Source: Peronospora farinosa (taxonomy: Eukaryota; Oomycota; Peronosporomycetes; Peronosporales; Peronosporaceae). Taken from it: a stretch of DNA of 64,000 nt. Under the pieces are notes generated by a model. The model had not been told where the DNA came from. It worked only from the letters and a program-made list of their open reading frames with translations, and did not search any database. The stretch covers positions 1 through 64,000 of the forward strand of contig CANTFK010000989.1 of NCBI GenBank assembly GCA_947646735.1, in the 5' to 3' direction. Every line of letters starts with the position of its first letter. Positions within the stretch are counted from its first letter, which is position 1. Below, piece by piece: positions 35,161 through 47,353 of this stretch. Both the position numbers and the translations under genes were made by a program.

Positions 35161-35478
35161 GGCAGCGTATACGGTCCTCGTCAGGTTTCTTCAGCCACTC
35201 ATCGCCATGGCAAGCAGCCAATATCGCCCACGTTATGTTCCGAGGTCTGCGATTGGCTCGGACCAATAACAGCCAAAAAAGTCGCCGGTAGTCTGCATGT
35301 TTATTGCGCGGGTAAACATGGGTAATTTATTACCCGCGGGTATGAGTCCAACTCGTGGGTAAGAAAATTTGAATAGGTCTGATTCGTGGGTAAACGCCAT
35401 TACCCAACCCAAATTGATGAATATCACCTCTCGCAGGACCCATTTGCCTTGTTTTTGCACAAATTCCTTATCGTTCTA

Positions 35479-36598
35479 TTACTGACGTGTCGTGTGTGAC
35501 GCGTCGTATTGCTTCAAGTATCGTTGCAAGTCCATGCTATTACCGTACGTGGTGGCCAGAGCAACACCCCGGTGCAAATACAATCGTAGCAATTCATTCG
35601 TATAGCGGAGTAAGTCAGGCATCACCGCTTGTTCGTCTCCGTTAAAGCGTCCAAGCACAAACTTGTTCAATGCAGTACCCGATGGAGCCCCGGTGTTACC
35701 TCCTACAAACCAGTGTGGAGCGCCCACGCCGATACGTAGACGAGCGAAGCGTTCAGTGCCGACACATTTAATAATATCTCGTATACCATTCTGGCCACCG
35801 GGCCCTCCTTTTGCCTTGAAGCGGCATTCACCAAATGGCAACGCAACGTCGTCTGTGATCACGAGCAGCTCATCCTGTCGATTCAAAGCTAGCGGATTCT
35901 TCTTCAGTCGCCACTGGTGCGATTGCATAAAAGCACGGACAGCAGTTCCCGAGCAGTTCATATAAGTGGTCGGTAGCAGCAACGCAACATTTACTTGATC
36001 ATGAGGAACACCTTCCTTTAACGTCCGCTCCTTTGCACGTTTTGACGAGCGATTCACCAAGTCGTCAACTGGATACACGTACTTCTTGTCAGCTACATTC
36101 TGTTGCTGCTGCTGATATGTCACTTGAAATCGTGCCACATTGCCATGATTGTTTGCTTCATGTTGCAGTTGTAATTGTCTTCCCTAAGCATAAGATAAAA
36201 CAAATTTAATGGTACAAATTTCTATCATTATTTTTTATTGGGGAATATAAAAACATGTTGATGACTCACCGTCACTTGTGATGCGTACATCTTTAGAAAA
36301 TATTGTGCTACAATAAATCCAATATTGTGTCTATGAAGTAACAAAAAGACACAAGACACTTGAGTTGCGCTTGTTTTTTACTTAACAAATGGAAAAACAA
36401 ATAGTCTAGTCTGCACCTTGTGTTTGTAAACTTATCACCAGTATTGCCCAGCCCTACAATGAGTTTACGGACGGGTTTGTACGTGAACGAAGACGCGGAC
36501 GTCACATTGTCTTCGATTCTAGTACCATTAGTACTTGATGTGGAGAAATAGAATTTGCGCTGGACGAGCAGCAGTCGTCGCCACACACGCTGTAGCAT
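35479..36598 (-). CDS. Peptidyl-tRNA hydrolase, organellar Pth1 type
   Basis: Three exons: 36598-36417, 36330-36270 and 36183-35479; 315 residues, phases consistent. The leader MLQRVWRRLLLVQRKFYFST is a typical mitochondrial presequence. The core starts LIVGLGNTGDKFTNTR and continues across the first splice into HNIGF, restoring the family motif with its catalytic His. LLLPTTYMNCSG supplies the substrate-binding Asn, and LLVITDDVALPFG the Asp that supports the His. GGPGGQNGIRDII is also family-typical. The enzyme frees tRNA from prematurely released peptidyl-tRNA. An insertion rich in Gln (QVTYQQQQQ) separates the first strands, lengthening it beyond bacterial Pth (about 190 residues). Confidence 0.93.
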
Positions 36599-37259
36599 AG
36601 TTACCGATGTAGAGCTGCTAGTGACGTTGCGTGAAGGTTGCTCGAATGAGACAGATAATTATGGTCGACGCGTCAATCATCACTTTATACAATGTAGCCA
36701 TTTACTCTTTGTCACTAATGCTACTTTTCACACCTTCTTGACCTTAATAATGCATAACATGTACCTGTATAACATCTCCTCCTAGGATATTTCATACATA
36801 GCATAATTATAAGACCATTGCTCATCATGGCACAAGTTGTTAATCCGCTAGCATTATGTATATGACGAGAATCTTCTTCAATATCATTATAGGTAAACAC
36901 AAAACTATGACATCAGCTAATCGGCTCATTACGTACCAGTAGAATAACATAGCGATACAGAGACTGCTGCATACAGTAAGTCGATACGATATGCATCCTC
37001 TGTATTGCTATGTTACGCTCTCGAGTTCTGCATAGAAGCATCCGTTTGCGTCAGCATGAGATATTTGTCTCTCAGCTATTAGGAAGTTTATTTATATATT
37101 GGTGACTATATAGCCATGAAAACAAGCTCCCTGACGATCGTTAACGTAATGCAAAAGAGGCTCGTCACGATTAATGCGAACACGCGCAGCTTGTTTTTTT
37201 ACTTCAATCGAACTGGTCAGTTCTACGCTTTACTTAACTTAGCACACGGCAGCACAGCT
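36599..37259. other. Intergenic, nothing recognised
   Basis: Between two minus-strand genes; only short frames. Confidence 0.45.
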
Positions 37260-38321
37260 CTACAGATTCTTCTTGCGGAGCACTTCGTTCGCAGCTTCCT
37301 CCTCCGGGGTCACGTCGCTGCGGTGGATGAGGTAGCGGTAGTGTTGCGCCGAACGGATCTCCAACTCGAAGGACATGAGGAACTTCTTGTCCACGGGATC
37401 AACTAGATGCAAGATGCGGTATTGCTGGTCACGATTAGCCTCAAACCAGGTATCACAACGGTCGAAAAACAGCAAGTTGTTCCAGGTCATAGAATCGTTG
37501 TACGCCTTGTCGTAAAACTCCTTGAAGCGATCGATGTGGATGCACACGTGGTGACCGTCGTACTCACCCTTGCTGTCACGCTGGGACTCTTGCTCGTCAA
37601 ACACAATCGTCTGCAATGGGCCACAAAATACAGACGTGCGGTAAAGTTCATCATTGTCATTCTTCTTGGAAACCACCGTCTTGGCACCCAGGTAGTGCTC
37701 AAAGAAGCGCGAAATGCCGTGCGCAATGCCTGGACGGCACGGGTACAGTAGGAACGGAAAGCCTTGCGGTACACCTTCAATTTCGTCCGTTACAGGCAGC
37801 GTCTTACCCAGCGACATATTAATCGAGTTGTAATTGCGTGGTGTCACGTGGAGACGCAGCTCGTTGCCATATGGGTCGTTTACCTTGAGATGATCATACT
37901 TGGTCGTGTCGAATAGTTCGTGCCACTTTTCTTGTGGATACTCGTGCGTGGTTTCCCCGCCACGATTGACACGTTCCACGGCAAACTTGGTGTCTTTAAG
38001 TTCGTCTGCAACGGATGTAAGGCTCCTCTCGATGGCGTCCAGATCAGGCACATACAAGTAAATGGCAGCATTAATGCATTCGTCTTTGGCTTGACTTGTA
38101 AAGAGATGAAATTGATGGCGACCAGCATAATTGGCCCAGAAATGATAGGCCAAACGTGGATCACGCGAACACTGCAGACCACGCATGTAAAAGATGTAGA
38201 CAGGGGCTTGTTCCGTGCATTTTTCAGTGTTGGACAGATTAATATGCTCAAGAAACTTGAGGTTGCCTGAATTGTCAAAGGCTTTTAGCACTTGGTCCTT
38301 TGTCCAAACCACTTCACTCAT
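37260..38321 (-). CDS. VOC-fold (glyoxalase/dioxygenase-like) protein
   Basis: 353 residues from the ATG at 38321 (MSEVVWTKDQ). An upstream in-frame ATG at 38387 is possible but less convincing. The sequence has two alpha/beta modules of the vicinal-oxygen-chelate kind. The first ends in KVNDPYGNELRLHV, the DP-GN signature of glyoxalase/bleomycin-resistance folds; the second has RFFEHYLGAKTV and DGHHVCIHIDRFKEFYDKA. Candidate metal ligands are His and Glu residues, but I cannot identify a complete triad. Reaction and substrate unknown. Confidence 0.8.
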   Translation of the reverse strand: MSEVVWTKDQVLKAFDNSGNLKFLEHINLSNTEKCTEQAPVYIFYMRGLQCSRDPRLAYHFWANYAGRHQFHLFTSQAKDECINAAIYLYVPDLDAIERSLTSVADELKDTKFAVERVNRGGETTHEYPQEKWHELFDTTKYDHLKVNDPYGNELRLHVTPRNYNSINMSLGKTLPVTDEIEGVPQGFPFLLYPCRPGIAHGISRFFEHYLGAKTVVSKKNDNDELYRTSVFCGPLQTIVFDEQESQRDSKGEYDGHHVCIHIDRFKEFYDKAYNDSMTWNNLLFFDRCDTWFEANRDQQYRILHLVDPVDKKFLMSFELEIRSAQHYRYLIHRSDVTPEEEAANEVLRKKNL

Positions 38322-41300
38322 ATTGTTTGACCTGCTCCTGTCGTTTGCACTGTATATGGTAGATTGGGACAAGGTTACGACCACCAATTTTTTTACTGTG
38401 AAATATGAAATTAGTACTTCTCAAACTCGATATATAGGTGAAGACGATAATAATGGAGAAGAGATACGCACTTACCGAGTGGCCGTCGAAGTTGTCGACA
38501 TGATATGTCTGTTACTGCTCACGTCTCGTCTAGAAGTTAGACTACTTTTCATCATCTAGACATGCGGAGAACTTTTGACGGACTGATGAAGCTTACTCAC
38601 AGGTGCGTCGTACGTTATGAAGGAAATAAATGACAATCGTTGCTAAATCGATCCAAGGCATGCAAAAAATGATATTCGGTCCACGGAAGGGAGATTAGCT
38701 TTCGTGTCGCAAATGAGGAGCCTGATGAGCGCTGAACTTTCATCCCAGTAGAAACGTAGAAAGCGTGCATACCGACTCGATCCTCTTTTTCGACCAGATA
38801 CGTTGTCATCTTTTGTCATTTTAGTGAAGCTGTGCGGTCTTGAAGCGACCTGACAGCCTTCTCAGTTCATAACATCTTTTGCACAAGGCAGATTAGTTCA
38901 ATCACTCCCACCTGGATAGCTCGTTTCTTCAGCCTGGGAGGTTTAAGCTCGCCACGGCTCCACAATACTCGATGCATCATCCACCAGATCGATGCCAGTG
39001 TACTCACCTGTTGCTTTGCGTATGTATGAATGTACTTCACATCGGCATCCATCCATCGTCTCTATCGTTGGTGACGCAAGACAACACTAATACGAAAGGA
39101 AAACTGTGCAACCTCTCACTAGGCGGCTCTGATTTTGTTGGGTACTACCGATTTTTCTCTTTCTCTACATGCAGTCATAGCCTAACACTGCCGTGTATAA
39201 ACCACCAGATGCTTCTCCTTGTGGTAAGATAGCTCGGGAGGAATAAACAAAGGTCGCTAACAGAATGTGTCCTCCATAAGCGATGATATAAAGACCAAAG
39301 ACTTGATATTAACACACCTCATGGAGCAATAGTTCAATTCAATCGAAAACTAGATCAAAAGCTAGAAGGCTTCAAGCAAGACTTTTCGTCATGACTCGTG
39401 AGTTTCACAACAGCACATGACACTTTTCGCGAGTACTCCACATATTTCTCCCAATTTATATGATCGACCGTACGATCAGCACGTATAAAGTGTCGTGGTT
39501 TGACATGCGATACACATTAGTTAACACTGTTACATTGTCCATTCTATCTTGAAGCTTTGTTTGCATACTTGTTGTAATGCAGAAGCTGGATAATGGAGAA
39601 GAAGCTTCGTCAGTCACCAGTTCCTTATGCTTCTGCTTAAGTCCCTACAGGATCATGTGCTTCATCATCGACAACTACATCCTCAGTGCTGCTTTTAAGA
39701 AGTCACTATCAAATGGAAAAAAAGAAAAGGATCCTCATTTCTGTCTTCGGCGCCAGTCGACCTGCTTCCTTGTAGCATAGAGGTACATGGCATACAACAG
39801 GTGCATCAGCTCACGGCCTAAGACATAGAAGAAATGGAACAAAGCGCGTATCTAGATGCGAATCGTGCAGGAACAAGTTGGGGCTAACAGGTATGTGTCA
39901 GCTATGCAAGGACCTGCTGCTGCTGACACGACAATGGGTGGTCATTCTGTTTCCGGCTACAGCAATTTTGCTCGCGTGACTTCACCAATTCAGCTTGGCG
40001 GGACGTAGTGGCTCAAGCATGAAGTAATGTAGAGGGGTGATGTGTATCAAGTCAGTGCGCCCGCTAAATTTTCTCAGAACACTAGATGGCTTAGGAGCGA
40101 AGAGGTAACGTGAACAGGCATGGCCAGTGAGCTCATAGGCAAGTTTAAAGACCATCAACGACGAGGTGACCTGAAGATAAGCGAGTGCTTGGGCCTTGAC
40201 GAATTTACATTGAGAAATAAAGACAACAAGAAAGGCTGATCTGTAGCTCTTGGAAAAGTGGGAACGTCATTTCATTCCTTTTGCATGGCCATCGAGTTGT
40301 AGTGTTGAGTGAATGAATACTGATACGTGTGTTTGCTTACTTTCACGCAGAATGGATGGTATGCTCCACATCTTATCCGCTTTAAACGTCACATCACGCT
40401 TCTAAGTACTCCTCCTGGCCATTCGAGCTTACCGCCTACCTACATTTCTGTTCATTCTTGTATGACGACAGGTCGACTTTCTGCAACGGAGCACACAACC
40501 ACTTGCTGACGCTCATCCTTACAATGGACAAACTTGTTGGCACACTGGAATCTGACCCTCTGTCTCTGCGGTGCGTCGTTCTTCCGGTACGTCTGGCAGC
40601 ATACCCGTCGCTCTCTTTTTTTGCTGCCTCCAGCTGTCGCTGCCAACCCCCCATTACGTTCTTCGGTCACATCCCGGTTTTGTCCCTTGCTCACATTTCA
40701 GCCGGCTTCGATTCTGCTCACCTTCTCCGTTATCAACGTGGGTGATCTCTTTGAACTCTGGTAGCACCTGCTTGGGTGCATACTTGCTCATCTACCAACT
40801 GTTCGGTCGCGTACTTGTACACCTACTGCTAACGATGCTGCTTAATGTAAATCCGCAACGAAACTTCGTGCTTGGGATGGTGAATGCGAGCTGTATCTCA
40901 CAGTAAAAGGCGTGAACAGAGTCAGCATCATAAGCTCGAGACTATGCTAGAAACCAGTATATTTAACTTGATAATAGGTAGCTTGCAAAATGTTCCTTCT
41001 TACAAATAGTCCTGTTGCAGACAGAAGCAGTCGCGCATACCTGATCGTCTGCAACTTTTGTAGGAAGAGGTCAACAAGTACTAAAAACAAGCCAACGCTA
41101 TATGATTTATACCTGAACTATCCACATATGGTGATTTTCGCCTACACTTGTAACGATTCCTTGCACCAACGTTATTTTGTTTGATAGAAATGAGGCACAA
41201 CGTACGCACACCAATCTCTCCCTCTGGGCATTTGCGACGTACCTGACCGCCAGACACGATACCATTCTTGCTTTTACCAGCTTCAAAAACAACCTCTTCT

Positions 41301-41403
41301 CCGCTGCACTTTAACGCTGACCTTTTGTTCCAGCTCAACAATTCCTCTATTCAACTCTGCACGTAAGTCTTGAGCTATTTCCAATCTCCGGCCGCCATTC
41401 GTC
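38322..41403. other. 3.1 kb gene-sparse region before effector gene
   Basis: No supported gene, RNA or recognisable transposon. The longest frames (40327-40906) are short, mutually overlapping and lack family resemblance. This gene-poor flank is typical of the surroundings of oomycete effector genes. Confidence 0.5.
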
Positions 41404-41910
41404 ATGCGTCTTCTGTTGTGGGTTCCCTTCGTGGTAATCGCTCTTCAAGTTAACGCCTCCTCCTCACAAAACCTCAAGGCGACTAAAACCTTGGAGTTCG
41501 GCTCGGCGCTGTCAGCTCAGAATAACGGACAAGAGAAGAGATATTTGCGGCGTGCTGACGATAAGGTTGTTACTGCTGAAGAAGAGCGAGGACCTGTCTT
41601 TAACTTTGACAGCCTTCTTAATAAAAACTACGGCCAGATGTTGGAAGACCTCAGGAAATTCAAATACACTCCGAGTTTCAGTTACCTTCCGTATGGCCAG
41701 AAAATTGACGCCTGGCTTCTGTTGCGTGCTCTTCGTAAGGCTTTTCCAAGTGTCGAAGTTAATGGCAAGAATTGGAGTACCACAAAATATTTCGAATATT
41801 TTATGCAGCAACAGTTATCCCCTGAAATGGTAAGAAAGAAAATGGGAAGTGGCAAACTAATCGATAGATTAGTAACGCACTACGGTATGTATTACATACA
41901 AAAGAGGTAA
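41404..41910 (+). CDS. RXLR-EER secreted effector candidate
   Basis: 168 residues, intronless. Signal peptide at about residues 1-18 or 19 (MRLLLWVPFVVIALQVNA). RYLR at 46-49 and EER at 60-62 have the spacing expected for RXLR-EER effectors, which are secreted from haustoria and act inside host plant cells. The C-terminal effector part (about 63-168) is basic and aromatic: MLEDLRKFKY, WLLLRALRKAF, YFEYFMQQQLS, LIDRLVTHYGMYYI. It has a helical look but I cannot match a clear WY or LWY module. No frame damage is seen, so it is probably functional. Host target and avirulence status are unknown. Confidence 0.88.
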   Translation: MRLLLWVPFVVIALQVNASSSQNLKATKTLEFGSALSAQNNGQEKRYLRRADDKVVTAEEERGPVFNFDSLLNKNYGQMLEDLRKFKYTPSFSYLPYGQKIDAWLLLRALRKAFPSVEVNGKNWSTTKYFEYFMQQQLSPEMVRKKMGSGKLIDRLVTHYGMYYIQKR

Positions 41911-42369
41911 CTTTCCATGATGAAGGTATCCGATAAATGAAATAAATACACGTCGGAGTTGCTTCCTAATGGTGCATTACATTTTTGGGTTTGATAACGT
42001 AAATGCTGAATATTAAGTGCTAGTTTACATTCAACTGCATCTGGAATGTTGCATAAAGCAGTTTCACGCCACGGTTTTGACTCATTACAACGTGTAAGTA
42101 GATTGCAATCAAAAAGTCAAAAGATGCCGTTAAAAGTTCTTTTCAAAGTCCTTCTCGCTTGTCAACTCCAAATAGTCGACAATGTCGTCGTTATCGCTCA
42201 AGCTCACTGGAAATTTATCATAGAAATCATAGTATATATTTGCCGTCGTCGGTGAAGGAACAATTCCGACCAGAGCTTGTAGTCGCCGTGCATATGTAGT
42301 TATTTTTCCACTTCAATATGTCACTAATCCGAGGTACCATCATGGGTCTATCCTCCAGACTTTACAATA
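41911..42369. other. Intergenic, nothing recognised
   Basis: 459 bases between the effector and the following gene; probably the promoter of the latter. Confidence 0.4.
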
Positions 42370-45300
42370 ATGACGTTAGTGCCATCATGGACACAAGAAT
42401 GGCGACCTCTTCTCAAGCAATTATGTGCTCATATAAATGACAATAATGAGGCTACTACAGAAGTCTTTTCTCTACTCTCTCCTGATAATCAATTACTACG
42501 TACTGACCGTGTCCTAGAGCAGTTGTATTCACGTTCATTTGTCGACTGTGTGCCACAGGACGTCCACATTCAATTACAAGCTCTTGCTGTAAAGTTTCGT
42601 GTCCATTCATTGGACGATCGAGCCGATCAATTATTACAATTGGCTGTACAATGTGATAGTCAAGTCCTGAAGCTTTTATTCGAGTTGGCGACGTCACCAA
42701 CGAGTGTAAATGAGACAGACGTGACAATTGATCAGGCCTCGTATAGGACGTCAAAGAAGGTGATCAAACAAGATCAGATGAGACAGAAACAAGAAAAGAG
42801 ATTGACGGATCAACTTATTAGTGAATTGTATGAGATTTCCGCTACTGACGAGTGGTATGAGGCTTGGAACGATAGTGACGAGGATGAAAGTGATTGGGAT
42901 AGACGCAGCATAGAAGAAAAGACAGTGGACAGGAAACAATGTGGTGATACCCATCAATGCAATGTTGAAAGGGGTGAAGAAGTTATGGAGGAGAGAAGAA
43001 CACAAGAAAAGGATGTGGTGGCTACGTCCCTGGACTCTCGTGTGAGCAATGTACTGATAAGTGGTGGGACGAAGAGTGCAAAGCAGACTGCACGTCGATT
43101 GGAGACGGAAAGAATGCATCAAGAGAAAGTCTTAGAAGAGGAGACAATGCAGGACGAACTTTTACGTCGCTATTATCCGGAAATTACGCTACAGGATAAG
43201 CAGGACGAGACGGATGACCCGACGTATAAGTTGAACATGAGACCGCCGGTGCCGTTCACATTGGAACGGCCGTGGCTGCTGTGTCAAGCAGTGGTAAAAC
43301 GCGATACGATTGGACTAATACTCGAGGAAACCGTGGTGAGGATGGTGTTTGATGCGCTACATGGGGCTGACTCGCTTTTGTTTGAGTTCCACCCGATCAC
43401 ACCGACACCTTCGATATTCAGTATTGATTTTCGAACCAAAGTGGTAGAACGGTCTCGACGATCATTAGATGTGGCGGTCGGACATCTTTCCCCTTTGGCA
43501 CTCCAACATGTGCTAAGTGATCTCGCACGAGCAGCGTCCGAGTTGCAGTTGCTACGCGATTTGACAGAGTTTATACGTCAAGCGCGAGACTTGAATGATC
43601 ACCACCGATGCGTGACCTTGGAAGGCCTAGCCAATTCGCTGTCGGTAGTTATTAGAAACCTAGATGGATCTATACGCGCCGTAGAGCAGCAAACAAATGC
43701 CACAGCCAGAATACAGGAAGAAAGCCCGTGCCCGTGGTCTGGAGCTAACATGCGGCAGCCGACTTTGCTTGGGATTTATGGTGGCCTCAAGGAAATTTTT
43801 AGAATGATTTCTTGGTTGAAGAGGGTGTTGGTGGAATCTTTTCAAGAATTATCGGGCCGGCAATGGCACGAAGTGAAGCGCGCTGAGCAAGCCAAGTGCG
43901 TACTGGATTCACTGTATTACATAACAGAGGTGGAATACATCGAAGGCGTAGCAGCCAATGCAAATACAAGCGTTGCGAATGGATTGTCACGGTCTGATGT
44001 GCTGTTGCATCTATTTGTTGGGGCGCTGATTCCGTACTTAGATCGGATCAATCGGATGGTTTTTGAAGCGGGTCATTTTGAAACAATTCCTCTGGACAAG
44101 GAGTTGTTTTTTGTTACGCATGCATCACTGAGCGATGGTACTTCGCCAACATGCGGACGAAATCAAAGCTTTCGTGAGGGCCTCTTATCTCTAGCTCCGT
44201 TTCAAGTAAATCGGTCGCTCGTCCCAACGTTTCTTGAATCGAAGATTGAATTGATGAACAAAGCATTAGCGAGCCGACAGATAAAGAATCGCTATGTGCG
44301 GCACCAACAGTATTCAGCAGAGGAATCTGTGACAAAACCTGATCAAGCTCGGCCTGCATTGCACAATACACTGACAACCGAGCTTGAGACGATGGGATAC
44401 AGACGTAACGACGGAGTTTTTTCGATGACTACGGCTTTAGAAGGAGGCAATGATGAATCCTCACTACCCTCACAACAACTATTACTGGAGTGCGTACCTT
44501 TTAGCAGGATCTTGGAACGTTGTCTCACTAGACACCTCGAAATCAAGGTGTACTATGATCGCTTTGATTGTTTTCGATATTTGTATCAGTATCATTCTAA
44601 CACTTGCTCATTAATTTGGTGATACAGTGTCGTGAGCTTAACGGAGAGATCGCTGACATCTTTCGAGACAAAATGAACTATATGGAGCACGTGGCAGCTC
44701 TTCGAATGTTTGTGCTCATGGAACAGGTAAGCTAATGAGATTGTGGCCTTTTGCGGGTTGAGTTATTAATATTTGACGGTATGCATATTGCAGCAAGACG
44801 TTTTTAACGTCTTCAGTGAAAAAATAGTGACTCATATGCAAGAGAACCCTGTCGCGTGGGCTGACAGTGAAGCACTAAACACATTTCACCAAAGTGCAGT
44901 CCAAGGCGTTTTCGAAGATAATTTACTTTCATCTTTGCAGCGACAAATCGGTGGTCAGCTGTGTGTTCGTGTTGACTTTAACCTGCTCGATAGTCGTCTC
45001 AGCGGCGCAAGGATCGATATTGCGACTATGAAGTGCATGTACTTCACATTTTCTGCACAACCGCCACTTCATGTCCTTTTCAGCACATCGATCATGCAGA
45101 AATACTCAAGGCTCGGTGTGCTACTGGTCCAGGTAAAGGCTGTGGAATCAGCTCTGGTCAAGGTGCGGAACCAGTTTATGAGACTAGCGTTTGTGCTTGC
45201 TAATGTATCTCTTCTGACTGTAGTTCAAGTCAACACTTCGACACTGTTGCTGCTACGCATTGTACGTATGGTTGTGTTTGTTCAGCTTCTTGCTTCATCG

Positions 45301-46140
45301 TCACATGACTCATGTTGCGATGGTTTCCATTAGAATCGAAAGGGATGTGCTACCGCTACTCCTTCAAATAGCAGATATGCTGCACTACACGAAGAGTTTG
45401 CTAAGCTATCTTACGAGTCAGGTACGACATCCTTCCGTGACAAACTCGTGAGACGTTTGTGTTCAAGTTATGTGCTGAAGTAGATATCAAGTGAAGGATG
45501 GTCCGGGTATCGTCGAATTTTGCAATCGTCACGAAGCTTAGAAGAGGTATGGAATTCTTTTTCTCATGACGTCGTGATTGCTGAAATATGACAAGTTCAT
45601 TGTTTGCATGCTGCGTGTACAAAAGATGGATGCTACGCACGAGGAGTATCTGGACTACTTACTTAATCGCTTCTTCCTGCTGGATAAGGTAACTACGTAT
45701 CGCCTGATGGTTTTAGTTGGGATGGTGTGATTTCACATGATATACGTGCATTGATATTGTAGCATGCGACGGTGATTCAATATATCCTGACGACCTTTAA
45801 CCACATCTTGCGTTTTGTTGGTCACGTTGGTGAGTTTGTCAGCGTGGTAGACCGGAACATGCGGGCGTATTTCCCCGAGTGCTGGAGTGGAAATGGAATT
45901 GAGATGGAACAAGAAACGGAGAAATGCACTCGCAAGGTGCCAAGTGTCCGGTTGCTAGAACATCCCGTCTTTCGCATCCTTCGGTCTGAAATGACGACAA
46001 GCTCAAAGGAGTTTAAACGGCAGTCGCATTTCCTGGTAGTCATGCTCACAGCCATGCAGAAGCATGGGGCATTACCTCATGTGAATGAACTTGTGACTCA
46101 GCTCAACTACAATTACTTCTACCACCGACAAGAACACTAA
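42370..46140 (+). CDS. Gamma-tubulin complex component, GCP5/GCP6-like
   Basis: Exons 42370-44547, 44628-44726, 44794 to about 45150-45220, one or two short exons to 45421, then 45484-45546, 45626-45688 and 45763-46140. Boundaries between 45120 and 45350 are unresolved: several GT donors fit. Total is about 1000 residues. The Spc97/Spc98 grip domains are visible: GIP1 from RPWLLCQAVVKRDTIGLI through LLFEFHPITP, and GIP2 with QRQIGGQLCVRVDFN, LHVLFSTSIMQKYSRLGVLL, and ATHEEYLDYLLNRFFLL. The insertion between the grip domains and the long charged N-terminus favour GCP5/6 over GCP2/3/4. It would help assemble the gamma-tubulin ring that nucleates microtubules. Confidence 0.85.
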
Positions 46141-46387
46141 GTACTTTACGAACACCTTTCGATTGTGGAGCTATACTCGATATGGCTGATCAGTTATATA
46201 GATCATCCGTTGCTTGGCTGGAACATCATTCTCTGGCGAATGTTTTGGTTTTGTGTTAACTGCGGGTACGATTGTAATATTTAGGGAGTTGCTATTTTCA
46301 CTACCTTTTTGGTTCAATCCACTACCTTTTTTTAACCACCGCTAAATTAAAAATTTTCAAATTATACCCTTCACTTGCAACGTAATA

Positions 46388-47229
46388 ATGCTACCCCCTC
46401 CTGAAACAGAATACACCACCCGTGAGGAATTGTTAAATGCTATGCAGAAGTTTTCTTGCAGCCATGGCTTTGCTGTCACTATATTGCGTTCAGTTGCTGG
46501 GAAGACAGTTTACCTCAAATGTGATTGTGGTGGCCTCCACGTGTTATCGGTAGAAGCAAACGAACGCAAACGTCAATGAACAACCTGGCTTAATGAATGT
46601 CATTTCTTACTCAGTGGAAATATCTTAAAAAAAGTCAGGGAAATGGACTCTGAAAGTTAAAAATCCACAACATAATCATGGACCCTCCTCTCATCCATCT
46701 GGTCACTCACCACACAGAAAGCTGAAGCTCGGTGAGGCAAAGGATGTAAAAAATATGACTCTTGTTGGCGTAAAACCACTGGGAATTCTTTCAACACTTC
46801 GCGAAACAAATGATGGAATACTTGCTAGTCTCCGGAAAATTTACAATGAACGGGTAAAAGTGCGAATGGAGATGTTAGCAGGCAGGACACCGCTCCAAAC
46901 ACTCCTTGATGATATGAGGAACAGTAATTTTATGTTCTTTTTCGATTCAGACAGTGTGGGAAGGATCACTGCTCTTTTCTTTGCCCGCAAAGCAAGCATC
47001 CAACTTGCTCAACACTACCACCATGTAGTCCTCATAGATTGCGCCTACAAAACGAGTAGAAATCGGTTTCCATTACTGCATGTTGTTGGCATGACCAGAT
47101 TCAACTCTCAATTTACAATCGGCTTTTGCTTTCTCATAGAAGAAAAAGAAAAGGATTACATATGGGCCTTGACTAAACTGACCACCATATGGACACGCAC
47201 ATCTTCACCAAGGGTTATTGTGACAAGAC
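46388..47229 (+). pseudogene. FAR1-type MULE transposase, truncated
   Basis: 46388-46579 encodes a FAR1/WRKY-GCM1-like DNA-binding start (YTTREELLNAMQKFSCSHGF ... VYLKCDCGG). After stops, 46755-47229 encodes the MULE transposase core (VVLIDCAYKTSRNRFPLLH, then FTIGFCFLIEEKEKDYIWAL). The frame reaches the family's conserved VLVTD region and is cut off exactly where LTR sequence begins at 47230. Internal stops and the missing C-terminus make it a dead copy. Terminal inverted repeats were not identified. Confidence 0.82.
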
Positions 47230-47353
47230 TGTAACAGGGCATCTAGTTACACGTAAACATTAAGTAATATACTTAATGTTTGGTCTAAAAGTATCCATGA
47301 TTACTTTGGACCTGTCACTTGGGTGCGACACACAAACGTGATCCACCCTCGTG
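47230..47353 (+). repeat. Inverted 124-base LTR-end segment
   Basis: Starts TGTAACAGGG inside the MULE and reads as the first 124 bases of the LTR in the opposite direction to the neighbouring copy. Aligned to the reverse complement of 47841-47964 it shows six differences. It abuts the terminus of the next LTR (TGTAGAC at 47354), so the two LTR ends meet as a large palindrome with a roughly 490-base centre. Likely left by a second, oppositely oriented insertion or by recombination. Confidence 0.8.

Noticed and set aside
40327..40906. Cluster of hydrophobic short ORFs, possibly a spliced membrane protein
   Set aside because: Donor and acceptor candidates exist, but no phase-consistent join gives a coherent protein and no family resemblance is seen.
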